Of a stretch of 64,000 nucleotides of DNA, positions 26,129 through 35,279 are shown piece after piece. The notes beneath the pieces were generated by a model that searched no databases, was not told the DNA's origin, and saw nothing but the letters and a program-made list of their open reading frames with translations. The stretch covers positions 806,001 through 870,000 of the forward strand of contig NZ_LR134287.1 in the NCBI RefSeq assembly GCF_900636515.1, given 5' to 3'. This stretch comes from Neisseria animalis (GTDB taxonomy: Bacteria; Pseudomonadota; Gammaproteobacteria; Burkholderiales; Neisseriaceae). Numbering within the stretch: position 1 is the stretch's first letter; each line of letters opens with the position of its first letter. Both the position numbers and the translations under genes were made by a program.

Positions 26129-29086
26129 TTACAGCTCGTCTAATTCGCCAATCAGTTTATCCCACTCGGCAAACACGCTTTGATTGGAGAAACGATCAAA
26201 CATTGCTTTGACATTTGTCTGCTCAATATGGCTGACTTGTTTGACGGCGGCAATAACCCCTTGGTAATCACCATAAGGCAAGAGATAGCCTGTTTGCCCG
26301 TCTATTACCAAATCTTTGGCTGCGGTAAATGAATCAAACACGATAACAGGCTTGCCACAGGCATAAGCCTCAAGCAACACCAATGGGAAGCCTTCGGATT
26401 TGCTCATTAAAAGCAAGGAATCGTTGCGGCTGAAGATTTTTTGTTTGTCGCTTTCAAAGCCGTGTACCAGCAAAATATCTTCCAAGCCGTTGTCGGCAAC
26501 TGCCTGCACAAAGTCGGATTTCAAAGCACCATCGCCGTAGATATTGACTGTAATATTTTCCTTGGCGGCTTTGATGGCATTGCCCAAATCAATGAGTGCA
26601 AAGATATTTTTATCTGCGTCCAAACGACTGATAACAGCAGTATGCAAAGGTTTGCTTGGAGCAATCGGCGTATAGTCTGCATCAATGGAGTTGTGCATAA
26701 AGCCGAGTTTCGGTTGAATATCTTCGTTTAAATGCGGGCGGAGCAATTCCACTGCTGATTTTGTCAAAAGCAAGAGTTTGCGGTAATTGTAGAGTTTGCC
26801 TTCGTTCAGCCAACTCAAATGCGGCCCGTACATTTCTCGGGAAATCATATCTTTGACATCACCATGGAACATCAGCACCGACTTGGCATTTTCCAAATAT
26901 CTTTGGAAATGCATATGAGCGGAGAACTGCAAGGAAATGACAATGCCGTCTGTATTTTTGAGAATGTGCGTACACGCACCGTTCAGATACTGACTGGAGA
27001 TGGCAAAGTCAATATACGGGCTTTCCAAAACGTGCAGCTCGGAGTTGGCTTCAGCAAACTCTTTAATCGCTAAGACAAAAATACGCGAATTGTAAGTTTG
27101 CTTGTAGTATTTCGCCATATTTTTCAAGAAGCTGTGTACGCCGCCAATTTGGTTGAGATCATTTACCAAGAAAATGATGTCTTTGCCGCGGCGGATTTCC
27201 GGTATAAAACCGATGCCGTCTGCAATGCGTTTGGTGGCATTGCCGTCTTCTTGCGGATAGAAGGTGCTGATGATTTTGCTGTTGTCGGCATTGATGGTTT
27301 GCCAGTTGATTTGATACAACTCTTCTTCGCTGCGTATGATTTGTTCAGACGGCAAATAATCAGCAAAATCAAAATACACGCCGCGTTTTTGCATATATTC
27401 GGCGTAATCGTATTGGAACAGTACAATCGGCTTATTCAATAATGCAAAATCCAGCACCAATGATGAGTAATCACTGATGAGAATATCGGCGATTTTCATC
27501 AAGTCTGCCATATCGGACGATGATGTGCAGTCAATTACGTTGTCATGGTGCTGATCGAGATGATTGAGATAGTGCAGTTTGGTGATGAGCATATAATCAT
27601 CACCCAAATCAGCAAGCAACCTGCCCGCATCAAAAGGTAAAGGCATTGCCCCAGCTTGACGGAATGTCGGTGCATATAGGACGATTTTTTTACCGCTTGG
27701 AATACCGAGTGTGTGTTTGAGATATGCCAAATCAATGTATTCAGGCGTATTAAATTTGCTGTTTTGACGCTCAATTTGCCGCCAATCCAATGCCAGCAAC
27801 GCATTTTCAGTGGTGGCGGTGTATTGACGGCGTTTGATGATACGCAGCTCTTGCTGGCGGGCAGGGTGAGCTTTGGCAAATTCAGCGTGATCGTGGATAA
27901 ACAGTGCCACAGGGCGGTTGTATTGGTCAAATTGATACATCAGCGGGTTGTAATCGCTGATAAGAATGTCCGCGAGAAGCAAAGCATCATTTTTACCGAT
28001 GTTTTTGGTGTAATATACGCGGTTTTGCGTTTGCTGTGGGGCGTGCAGATGAGCGGCGGGCAAAAGCACAACAAGGCAATATTCTTCGCCCAATACTTCC
28101 AGTAGTTTTTGGGTATCAAAAGTTACTTCAAAAGGCTTGTCGGCACGGTATTCTGGTGCATACAAAGCGATTTTTTTGTCGTGCGGCAGTCCGATGGTTT
28201 GGTATAACTCGCTCAAACGCTGCTGATTGCTGCGGCTATCAAGCAGTTTGTCAATTTTGGCAGAACCGACCTGCAAAACTTCACCCTCATAACGCATTGC
28301 CTTACGCAAAAATGTCTGCGTATAAAAGTCAGACATCGATACCATACTGTCATAAGCCAAGCCGTAACGAATCGCCCCTGTCAAATGCTTGATGTCTAAA
28401 TCCACAAACATTTTTTTGTAGGGAATACCGTGCCATACCGACACCCATTTGGTTGTATCGGTAATGCGGTAGCCGTAGTTCATCGAGCCTGCATCGATCA
28501 CATAATCAGCGGTGAGTTTTAAATACTCGCCATAAGACGTGCCGTTTTTCACTAAAGTATGCGATGGCTTGTACACCACATCTTCATCGAGCTGACGCAA
28601 AATGACGTACACATCAAATTCATTTTGGTAATACGCAATAAAAGGCTCAATATCTGCCATCACCCGGTGGTTGTAATCAGACGGAAGCAGCAATAGTTTT
28701 TTCTTGAGACTGATGTTAAGCGATTGCTGAAAACCGCCCTGCAACACTCGAGGTACAGCTACGGTCGGTTTGCCCGCCGCATTCAATTCATAGGAAGAAA
28801 ATCCAAGCTGTTTGTTGCATTGTGCCAGTTGGATTTGCCATTGGGTGTTGTAAGGTGCAAGTTCGAGTGCTCTGGAAATATAAAAATGTGCTTCGTGAAG
28901 ACTTTTTAATTTCAAATGACATACGCCCAGTTTAAAGGCGATTTGCGGATTATTTGGTGCTGCTTGATGAGCTGTTTTAAAGGCGTTTAATGCGGCACCC
29001 CAATGTTTCTTTTTATATAACGACAACCCGTTGCGGTAAGCTGCGGGTGCAATCATATAATTGAATGAGTTTTTCAGGAGTTTCAT
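26129..29086 (-). CDS. TagF-like capsule polymerase: TPR + CDP-glycerol glycerophosphotransferase + GT4 fusion
   Basis: 985 residues from ATG 29086 (AGGA about 10 nt upstream; a TTG at 29113 is less likely). N-terminal TPR helices (about 20-100) precede a CDP-glycerol glycerophosphotransferase region with VSVWHGIPYKKMFVDLD near 225 and two successive nucleotide-binding lobes. The first (ILISDYNPLMYQF) is degenerate and the second (ILISDYSSLVLDFALLNKP) is canonical. The last 330 residues are a GT4 glycosyltransferase (GGVHSFLKN, ISRLDADKN, SKSEGFPLVLLEAYACGKPV). This matches capsule polymerases that alternate glycerol phosphate and a hexose, as in meningococcal groups H/Z and Actinobacillus. 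The exact sugar is unknown. Confidence 0.88.
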   Translation of the reverse strand: MKLLKNSFNYMIAPAAYRNGLSLYKKKHWGAALNAFKTAHQAAPNNPQIAFKLGVCHLKLKSLHEAHFYISRALELAPYNTQWQIQLAQCNKQLGFSSYELNAAGKPTVAVPRVLQGGFQQSLNISLKKKLLLLPSDYNHRVMADIEPFIAYYQNEFDVYVILRQLDEDVVYKPSHTLVKNGTSYGEYLKLTADYVIDAGSMNYGYRITDTTKWVSVWHGIPYKKMFVDLDIKHLTGAIRYGLAYDSMVSMSDFYTQTFLRKAMRYEGEVLQVGSAKIDKLLDSRSNQQRLSELYQTIGLPHDKKIALYAPEYRADKPFEVTFDTQKLLEVLGEEYCLVVLLPAAHLHAPQQTQNRVYYTKNIGKNDALLLADILISDYNPLMYQFDQYNRPVALFIHDHAEFAKAHPARQQELRIIKRRQYTATTENALLALDWRQIERQNSKFNTPEYIDLAYLKHTLGIPSGKKIVLYAPTFRQAGAMPLPFDAGRLLADLGDDYMLITKLHYLNHLDQHHDNVIDCTSSSDMADLMKIADILISDYSSLVLDFALLNKPIVLFQYDYAEYMQKRGVYFDFADYLPSEQIIRSEEELYQINWQTINADNSKIISTFYPQEDGNATKRIADGIGFIPEIRRGKDIIFLVNDLNQIGGVHSFLKNMAKYYKQTYNSRIFVLAIKEFAEANSELHVLESPYIDFAISSQYLNGACTHILKNTDGIVISLQFSAHMHFQRYLENAKSVLMFHGDVKDMISREMYGPHLSWLNEGKLYNYRKLLLLTKSAVELLRPHLNEDIQPKLGFMHNSIDADYTPIAPSKPLHTAVISRLDADKNIFALIDLGNAIKAAKENITVNIYGDGALKSDFVQAVADNGLEDILLVHGFESDKQKIFSRNDSLLLMSKSEGFPLVLLEAYACGKPVIVFDSFTAAKDLVIDGQTGYLLPYGDYQGVIAAVKQVSHIEQTNVKAMFDRFSNQSVFAEWDKLIGELDEL

Positions 29087-29096
29087 TCTTGTTTTC

Positions 29097-30365
29097 CTAG
29101 ATGTTTTCACCAAGCGATTTCAATATGCCGATGTAGCGGTTTTGACGGTTGCTTGATGTCAAAGACAATGTTTTTTTATATAAGTAAATGATAAATTCTT
29201 TTTGAGACAATATCTCAACATTCGGCGTATCCATCGCACTGTCAAACTCTATTTTGGGTGTTTGCCAGTCTGCTCCGTAATTTTCTGTCAAATAGCGGTG
29301 ATAATCTTTCGGGATTAAATAGGTGTTGCCTAAAAACGCTCGCTCGGCAAGCTCGAAAGGGCTGTTGTGCCAGCGTGTTTTACCGCCTGCGTGCCAATAG
29401 TCGTCAGGCTCACGGTAATGGATAAAAATATCAATGGTAATGCCGCTGACGTGGCGAACCACCAAAATATCAGGGCTGTAAATCGGCAGCACATAAAAGC
29501 AGCCGCTACGCCGAACCACACTTGCCAAATCCTGCACACCATAGTCGTCCCACACGCCCACATCAATGTCTTTGTCGTGTCCGAGCAGCTTGCCTTCACG
29601 GATGCAGCCGAGCAGTGTGCCGCTGATAAGAAAAAACTCGATACCGCTGCCATCTAGGCAGTTTTTGAGTGCGGACAAGGCGATTGCGGCTTTTTCATCT
29701 GTGTATTGCTTGGAAGCGGTTGGTTTTGCGATATTTTTTACCTGCATACTCAAGCGGTATTGCCTACGCCATAAGTCCAATGCGAAATCGGTATTGCCTG
29801 CGCGGATTGCGGCATTTGACAAATGACTGGCAAGGTCGAAAGGCAGAAGAACGGTTAAATACTCAGGAAAATACTTTTCAAATAACACACAATACCGCTC
29901 AAAATCAGACGGCATTTCCACCAAATTGGATAAATGCTGCCACGTTTTGCCACGTTTTGAATATGTCAGCAAGCCTTCAAGCAGCGACCACGCCAAAGTC
30001 TTATCGCCTTGTATGGCGTGTATTTCTGCCAACAGATAAATGGCTTCTATGTGATTTGGATTCGCCGCTAAAAACCGGCTCAAGTTACTTTTCGCTTGTT
30101 CAAATTCTCCAAGCAAAAACTCGCTTTTTGCCAAATAAAAATGTCCGAGCGAATCGGATTTTTTGATGAGTTTTTTGGCTGCCGTCTGCAAATCCGTATG
30201 TTTGGCAGACGTTAATGCCTCTTGAGCTTTATGAATATAAAAATACGAAAATACGCCCCTTTGTTCTTTCGTATTGCTGATGCTGCGTTTGATTTGCAGC
30301 CAGCTTTGAACGAAAGGCGTATTTTGATATTTTTTTACAAAAGGAAATTGCGACAATTTCATCAT
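29097..30365 (-). CDS. LicD-family protein in capsule operon
   Basis: 422 residues. The N-terminal half is helical, with TPR-like segments (HIEAIYLLAEIHAIQGDK near 107). The C-terminal half has the LicD/fukutin nucleotidyltransferase-fold signature: FFLISGTLLGCIREGKLLG followed by HDKDIDVGVWDD near 240-265, then ITIDIFIHYRE. LicD proteins transfer phosphocholine or related phospho-groups to glycans. In this operon it could attach a phospho-substituent or prime the chain (inference). It lies 5 bp after the TagD-like gene and 10 bp before the polymerase. Confidence 0.82.
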   Translation of the reverse strand: MMKLSQFPFVKKYQNTPFVQSWLQIKRSISNTKEQRGVFSYFYIHKAQEALTSAKHTDLQTAAKKLIKKSDSLGHFYLAKSEFLLGEFEQAKSNLSRFLAANPNHIEAIYLLAEIHAIQGDKTLAWSLLEGLLTYSKRGKTWQHLSNLVEMPSDFERYCVLFEKYFPEYLTVLLPFDLASHLSNAAIRAGNTDFALDLWRRQYRLSMQVKNIAKPTASKQYTDEKAAIALSALKNCLDGSGIEFFLISGTLLGCIREGKLLGHDKDIDVGVWDDYGVQDLASVVRRSGCFYVLPIYSPDILVVRHVSGITIDIFIHYREPDDYWHAGGKTRWHNSPFELAERAFLGNTYLIPKDYHRYLTENYGADWQTPKIEFDSAMDTPNVEILSQKEFIIYLYKKTLSLTSSNRQNRYIGILKSLGENI

Positions 30366-30370
30366 CGGGT

Positions 30371-30760
30371 TTATTTGCCGGAAAGCGTTTCCTTGATTTG
30401 TGTAGTGGAAATGCCTTCTGTTCGGGGTAGATAGACGACTTCGCAGTACTCTTTTAGAAAGTCAAACTTGCCTTCCCAGTCATCACCAATGACAAAAACG
30501 TCAATGCGGTGTTCTTTGACATCTTCAATTTTTTGCTCCCAAGAAGTCTCAGGAATGACCAAATCTACAAAACGCACCGCTTCAACAATGCAGGCACGTT
30601 CTTCATAAGGATAGGTGCAAACCTTGCCTTTGCCTAAATTAAATTCATCAGTAGAAACCGCGACCGTCAGGTGATCGCCCAATGCTTTGGCACGCTTTAA
30701 CAGGTTGATATGGCCGTGATGGAGTAAATCGAAAGTGCCGTAAGTGAGGACTTTTTTCAT
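30371..30760 (-). CDS. tagD: Glycerol-3-phosphate cytidylyltransferase (TagD-like)
   Basis: 129 residues, the usual size of TagD/GCT enzymes that make CDP-glycerol from CTP and sn-glycerol 3-phosphate. Signatures: TYGTFDLLHHGHINLLKRAK (HxGH motif, residues 5-24) and RTEGISTTQIK near the end. First gene of the capsule-synthesis operon, transcribed divergently from ctrA across a 110-bp control region. Its presence with the TagF-like polymerase is the strongest evidence that the capsule contains glycerol phosphate. The symbol is by family; meningococcal homologues carry cs-type names. Confidence 0.93.
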   Translation of the reverse strand: MKKVLTYGTFDLLHHGHINLLKRAKALGDHLTVAVSTDEFNLGKGKVCTYPYEERACIVEAVRFVDLVIPETSWEQKIEDVKEHRIDVFVIGDDWEGKFDFLKEYCEVVYLPRTEGISTTQIKETLSGK

Positions 30761-30870
30761 AATGTATTTTCCAATACTGCATAGAGAAACTATAGTTATT
30801 TTAATGTGAATGAAATAGTGGTTACAAAAAAATAATGTTGGATTATAATCCTATCTCCTTCGTGGTTTAA
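30761..30870. promoter_or_regulatory. Divergent capsule control region (tagD-like / ctrA)
   Basis: 110 bp separating the synthesis and export operons. TATAAT at 30844-30849 (within GGATTATAATCC) is a good -10 candidate for ctrA. AACTATAGTT near 30789-30798 could be the -10 for the opposite direction. No -35 box is strong. In N. meningitidis the equivalent region carries both promoters and a thermosensing leader. A comparable RNA structure is not obvious here. Confidence 0.55.
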
Positions 30871-30888
30871 GTGGATTTACTTAGTTTT

Positions 30889-32064
30889 ATGGAAAGCAAA
30901 CGATTATTAAGAGGAATATTGGGAGGGGTGGTGTGCTGTGTATTGTCATCGTGCGCTTATATACCTTCCTCAGGCCCCAGTGCGAAAAAAGTATCGGCTT
31001 TATCCCAGCAGCAGCCGAGTGCGGAAGTTCCTGAAGTCGAGTTGATTGATGTTGATGAAGGCGTGGCCCGTAGTCTTTACCAGCAGCAAGCCGGCCAGTC
31101 GTTTGCCCATTGGGGTGAGGGCTATGCTTCGTACGGTACGATTGATGCCGGCGACATGCTGGATATTACGATTTGGGAAGCACCGCCTGCCGTATTGTTC
31201 GGCGGAGCCTTGTCTTCGGTAGGTTCGGGTAGTGCACAGCAGACCAAGCTGCCGGAACAGATGGTAACTTCACGCGGTACGGTTTCCATACCGTTTGTCG
31301 GCGATGTCCGTGTGGTGGGGAAAACGCCGGTTCAGGTTCAAAATTTCATCAAAGGCCGTCTGCAAAAGATGGCAAACCAGCCGCAGGTGATGGTACGTTT
31401 GGTGCAGAATAATGCGGCTACGGTATCGGTTATCCGTGCGGGCAACAGCGTCCGTATGCCGTTGACAACGGCTGGCGAACGAGTATTGGACGCGGTGGCG
31501 GCGGTCGGTGGTTCTACGGCGAATGTGCAGGATACGAACGTACAACTGACGCGTGGCAATGATGTGAAAACGGTTGCCTTGGAAGACTTGGTTGCCAATC
31601 CGCGCCAGAATATTCTGTTACGCAAAGGGGATATTGTTACCATGATAACAAATCCGTACAGTTTTACTTCTATCGGTGCGGTAGGGCGCAGCCAGCAAAT
31701 CGGTTTTTCGGTAAAAGGTTTGTCGCTGGCGGAAGCGGTCGGACGCATGGGCGGTTTGCAGGATAGGCGTTCGGATGCGCGCGGTGTGTTTGTATTCCGC
31801 TATACGCCTTTGTTTGAGCTGCCGTCTGTAAATCAGGAAAAATGGAGGGAAAAAGGCTATTCGGTTGAGGCGGAAATTCCGGTGGTTTACCGTTTGAATA
31901 TGGCTGATGCAAATTCTCTGTTTTGGATGCAGCGTTTTCCTGTGAAGAATAAAGATGTGCTGTATGTATCGAATGCGCCTCTGGCTGAAGTTCAGAAATT
32001 CTTGTCGTTTGTGTTCTCGCCGGTGGTCAGCGGTGTGAACAGTATTGATAATATTGCTAATTAA
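30889..32064 (+). CDS. ctrA: Capsule polysaccharide export outer-membrane lipoprotein CtrA
   Basis: 391 residues from ATG 30889 (a GTG 18 bp upstream is in frame). Lipoprotein signal with lipobox LSSC, then the Wza/KpsD-type polysaccharide export domain (DMLDITIWEAPPAVLFGG near 85-105, RGTVSIPFVGDVRVVGKTPV) and the SLBB-like region (VIRAGNSVRMPLTTAGERVLD). From the LPEQ segment to the C-terminal VKNKDVLYVSNAPLAEVQKF it is close to meningococcal CtrA. It forms the outer-membrane channel; first gene of ctrABCD. Confidence 0.96.
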   Translation: MESKRLLRGILGGVVCCVLSSCAYIPSSGPSAKKVSALSQQQPSAEVPEVELIDVDEGVARSLYQQQAGQSFAHWGEGYASYGTIDAGDMLDITIWEAPPAVLFGGALSSVGSGSAQQTKLPEQMVTSRGTVSIPFVGDVRVVGKTPVQVQNFIKGRLQKMANQPQVMVRLVQNNAATVSVIRAGNSVRMPLTTAGERVLDAVAAVGGSTANVQDTNVQLTRGNDVKTVALEDLVANPRQNILLRKGDIVTMITNPYSFTSIGAVGRSQQIGFSVKGLSLAEAVGRMGGLQDRRSDARGVFVFRYTPLFELPSVNQEKWREKGYSVEAEIPVVYRLNMADANSLFWMQRFPVKNKDVLYVSNAPLAEVQKFLSFVFSPVVSGVNSIDNIAN

Positions 32065-32083
32065 TTGAATGGGGAAAGACGGT

Positions 32084-33250
32084 ATGTCTGAACAGCTTCC
32101 TGTGGTTGCGGCGGTGGAAAATACCGAGCCTGCCAAACCGAAGAAAACCAAAAAAAGTCTGTTGCGTAAAATTACGCCGCTGATGTGGGCAACGGTCATT
32201 GTGCCGACTTTGGTTTCTACTGTTTATTTCGGTTTCATTGCTTCCGAACGGTTTACTTCTCAGTCGAGCTTTGTGGTACGTTCTCCGAAAGGCCAGTCTT
32301 CCTTAAACGGATTGGGGGCTATTTTGCAGGGAACGGGCTTTTCCCGGGCTCAGGACGATATTTATACGGTTCAGGAGTATATGCAGTCGCGTTCGGCTTT
32401 GGAGTCTTTGCGCGCGCTGATGCCTGTGCGCGAATTTTATGAAACCAAAGGCGATATTTTCAGCCGTTTCAACGGCTTCGGCTTGAGCGGGGAAGATGAG
32501 GCATTTTACCAATACTATCGAGGTAAAGTGTCTGTACGCTTGGACTCGGTATCGGGTATTTCCAGCTTGAAGGTGATGGCATTTGATGCGGAAGAGGCGC
32601 AGAAAATCAATGCTGCACTGCTCAAACAAGGCGAGAAGCTGATTAACCAACTGAATGCCCGTGCGCGGCAGGATACTATCCGCTATGCCGAAGAAGCGGT
32701 GGCGGTGGCGGAGGAGCAGGTAAAAAAAGCCTCGCAAAATCTGACCGACTACCGTATTTCCAACGGCGTGTTTGATTTGAAAGCGCAATCGGAAGTTCAG
32801 ATGAGTTTGGTGTCCAAGCTGCAGGACGAGTTAATCGTGATTCAGACGCAGCTAGATCAGGTTCGCGCGGTTACTCCGGAAAATCCTCAAATTCCGGGCT
32901 TGGTGGCGCGGGAAAAAAGTCTGCGTAAGGAAATTTCACAGCAATTAAGGGCAATTTCGGGCGGTAGCGAGGGTTCGCTGACCCGTCAGGCTGCGGATTA
33001 CCAGCGTGTGTTTTTGGAAAATGAATTGGCTGAAAAACAGCTTGCAGCAGCCATGACTTCTTTGGAAGGCGCCAAAGCGGAAGCAGACCGCCAGCAGCTT
33101 TATTTGGAAGTGATTTCCCTGCCGAGCAAGCCGGATTTGGCTCTTGAGCCTAAACGTGTGTATAACATTGTGGCGACACTGATTATCGGCTTGATGGTGT
33201 ACGGTATTGTCAGCTTGCTGGCCGCCAGCATCCGTGAGCATAAGAATTAA
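32084..33250 (+). CDS. ctrB: Capsule export inner-membrane/periplasmic protein CtrB
   Basis: 388 residues starting at ATG 32084 (MSEQLPVVAAVENTEPAK). A polysaccharide co-polymerase/adaptor of the KpsE family: one membrane helix near 35-55 (LMWATVIVPTLVSTVYFGF), a periplasmic coiled coil (about 190-320) and a C-terminal helix (VATLIIGLMVYGIVSLLA). The motif SFVVRSPKGQSSLNGLGAIL matches meningococcal CtrB. It links the ABC transporter to CtrA. The stop overlaps the ctrC start. Confidence 0.95.
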   Translation: MSEQLPVVAAVENTEPAKPKKTKKSLLRKITPLMWATVIVPTLVSTVYFGFIASERFTSQSSFVVRSPKGQSSLNGLGAILQGTGFSRAQDDIYTVQEYMQSRSALESLRALMPVREFYETKGDIFSRFNGFGLSGEDEAFYQYYRGKVSVRLDSVSGISSLKVMAFDAEEAQKINAALLKQGEKLINQLNARARQDTIRYAEEAVAVAEEQVKKASQNLTDYRISNGVFDLKAQSEVQMSLVSKLQDELIVIQTQLDQVRAVTPENPQIPGLVAREKSLRKEISQQLRAISGGSEGSLTRQAADYQRVFLENELAEKQLAAAMTSLEGAKAEADRQQLYLEVISLPSKPDLALEPKRVYNIVATLIIGLMVYGIVSLLAASIREHKN

Positions 33251-34047
33251 TGAAAGTACTGCATAAAACATCGTTTTGGGAATCGCTGATGATTCAGAAA
33301 AGAGTCATCGGCGCTTTGCTGATGCGCGAAATCATTACGCGTTACGGGCGGAACAATATCGGTTTTTTGTGGCTGTTTGTCGAGCCGCTGCTGATGACGC
33401 TGTTTATTGTGCTGATGTGGAAATTTTTCCGGGCAGACAGGGTATCGGATTTAAATATCGTGGCCTTTACGATTACCGGTTATCCAATGATGATGATGTG
33501 GCGCAATGCTTCTAATCGCGCCATCGGTTCGATTTCGTCAAATATCAGCTTGCTGTATCACCGTAATGTACGGGTATTGGATACGATTTTTGCACGTATG
33601 CTTTTGGAAATTGCCGGTGCTACGGTTGCTCAAATTGTGTTGATGGGTATTTTAATTGCTGTCCGATGGATTGAAATGCCGGCCGATGTCTTCTATATGC
33701 TGTTGGCTTGGCTGTTGATGTCGGTATTTGCGGTCGGTTTGGGGCTAATTATTTGTTCTGTTGCCGTTAAGGTTGAATTTTTTGGGAAACTTTGGGGAAC
33801 TTTGAGCTTTGTGATGATGCCGCTTTCGGGTGTCTTCTTCTTTGTCCACAGTTTGCCACAGCAGGTTCAGGAATATGCGCTGATGATTCCGATGGTGCAT
33901 GGGACGGAAATGTTCCGTGCGGGATATTTTGGAGAAAATGCGGTTACTTATGAAAACCCGTGGTATCTGATACTGTGTAATCTGGTATTGCTGCTGATGG
34001 GTTTGGCAATGGTCAGCAAGTTCAGCAAGGGAGTAGAGCCGCAATGA
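33250..34047 (+). CDS. ctrC: Capsule export ABC transporter permease CtrC
   Basis: A 265-residue ABC-2 type permease (KpsM family) with six hydrophobic segments. [20 protein letters not shown] (residues 26-45) and [17 protein letters not shown] near 215-231 are nearly as in meningococcal CtrC. With CtrD it moves lipid-linked capsule across the inner membrane. The start codon overlaps the ctrB stop by one base, and the stop overlaps the ctrD start by 4 bp. Confidence 0.95.
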   Translation: MKVLHKTSFWESLMIQKRVIGALLMREIITRYGRNNIGFLWLFVEPLLMTLFIVLMWKFFRADRVSDLNIVAFTITGYPMMMMWRNASNRAIGSISSNISLLYHRNVRVLDTIFARMLLEIAGATVAQIVLMGILIAVRWIEMPADVFYMLLAWLLMSVFAVGLGLIICSVAVKVEFFGKLWGTLSFVMMPLSGVFFFVHSLPQQVQEYALMIPMVHGTEMFRAGYFGENAVTYENPWYLILCNLVLLLMGLAMVSKFSKGVEPQ

Positions 34048-34694
34048 TTTCTGTGGAGCATGTTTATAAGCAGTATCAAACCCGCAGCGGTATGCGTACG
34101 GTATTGGATGATATTAATTTCAAGCTGGAAAAGGGCGAGAAAATTGGTATTCTGGGACGCAACGGCGCGGGCAAATCCACACTTATCCGTTTAATCAGCG
34201 GGGTTGAGCCTCCTACTTCCGGAGAAATCAAGCGTACGATGAGTATTTCTTGGCCGCTGGCTTTTTCGGGGGCGTTTCAGGGAAGTCTGACGGGTATGGA
34301 CAACCTGCGCTTTATCTGCCGTATTTATAATGTGGATATGGATTATGTGAAAAACTTTACCGAAGAGTTTTCCGAATTGGGCCAATATCTTTATGAGCCG
34401 GTAAAGCGGTATTCTTCGGGAATGAAAGCGCGTTTGGCATTTGCTTTGTCGCTGGCGGTCGAGTTTGATTGCTATTTGATTGACGAGGTTATCGCGGTAG
34501 GGGATTCGCGCTTTGCGGATAAATGTAAATACGAGTTATTTGAAAAGCGGAAAGACCGATCGATTATCTTGGTTTCACACAGCGTGAGCGCGATGAAGCA
34601 GTATTGTGATAATGCGATGGTTTTGGAAAACGGGCATTTGAGCCGTTTTGAAAACATGAACGAGGCTTATCGGTATTACAATTCTCTGGTATGA
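34044..34694 (+). CDS. ctrD: Capsule export ABC transporter ATPase CtrD
   Basis: A 216-residue ATPase of the KpsT group. Walker [15 protein letters not shown] (residues 38-51), signature [14 protein letters not shown], Walker [13 protein letters not shown] and the H-loop [11 protein letters not shown]. Powers export with CtrC. Last gene of ctrABCD, followed by a strong terminator and a Correia element. The capsule translocation genes ctrE/ctrF (lipA/lipB) are not in the window. Confidence 0.96.
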   Translation: MISVEHVYKQYQTRSGMRTVLDDINFKLEKGEKIGILGRNGAGKSTLIRLISGVEPPTSGEIKRTMSISWPLAFSGAFQGSLTGMDNLRFICRIYNVDMDYVKNFTEEFSELGQYLYEPVKRYSSGMKARLAFALSLAVEFDCYLIDEVIAVGDSRFADKCKYELFEKRKDRSIILVSHSVSAMKQYCDNAMVLENGHLSRFENMNEAYRYYNSLV

Positions 34695-34703
34695 CATCAT
34701 TGC

Positions 34704-34764
34704 AATGCCGTCTGCATTTTGATAGAGAAAAGCCCTTATCCTATAAAATGCAGACGGCATTTTT
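34704..34764 (+). terminator. Inverted uptake-sequence terminator of ctrABCD
   Basis: AATGCCGTCTGCATTTT and AAAATGCAGACGGCATT form a 17-bp stem with a T run after it, 10 bp after the ctrD stop. Confidence 0.88.
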
Positions 34765-34768
34765 GTTG

Positions 34769-34875
34769 TATGGTCATTTAAAATAAGAATGATACGGCGT
34801 TGCTTTGCCTTGCCGTACTATGTGTACTGTCTGCGGCTTTGCTGCCTTGTCTCATTCTTATTTTATTCGACTATA
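34769..34875 (-). repeat. Correia-type repeat element (107 bp), copy 4
   Basis: Same 107-bp length, in reverse orientation (TCATTTAAAATAAGAATGAT at the left, ATTTTATTCGACTATA at the right); the left terminal base pattern is TATGGTC. Placed directly after the ctrABCD terminator. Confidence 0.92.
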
Positions 34876-35279
34876 TAACGGAAGGAAACGGAATGAAACT
34901 CAAGTTGGCTTCCATTCGGAGCTTTGAATACCGCAACAAAATGTAAGGTGGCTTGCACGTTATCCCGTGTTTTTAAGAAGTAGTTGTGCAAGAGCTGTGG
35001 GTAAGTGGTGTGAGTTGTTGAATAGAAAAAGAAAAGTTAAGTTGCTTAATTTTTTGTCAATTTGTTTTGGCGAAGTACGGCTATCCCGATAAAATCGTAA
35101 TGATTTGTGTAATGTTTGTGGATAACTTGTTTTTCACTTTGAAAGTAAAGCAAAAAATAATTTTGTTTAAAAAATAGGCAAAGGCCGTCTGCAAATCCTG
35201 TATTCAAGGTAATTCAAGGCATACAGAAGCCGGCGTGCTGTATTATAATCATGTCTTTTTGTTTTCCAGCATTTATATT
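34876..35279. other. AT-rich intergenic region between ctrD and trmA
   Basis: About 400 bp without a supported gene. A short ATG frame at 34893 ends after about 16 codons. One uptake sequence near 35182. The stretch 35030-35170 is rich in T and A and could hold the trmA promoter. Confidence 0.45.

Noticed and set aside
29087..29113. TTG at 29113 as start of the TagF-like gene
   Set aside because: ATG 29086 has an AGGA ribosome site at proper distance, and the added residues overlap the end of the LicD-like gene.
30761..30870. JUMPstart/ops element in the capsule control region
   Set aside because: I looked for the GGCGGTAG-type core and did not find it.
34893..34943. Small ATG frame after Correia copy 4
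   Set aside because: About 16 codons, ends quickly and has no recognisable product.
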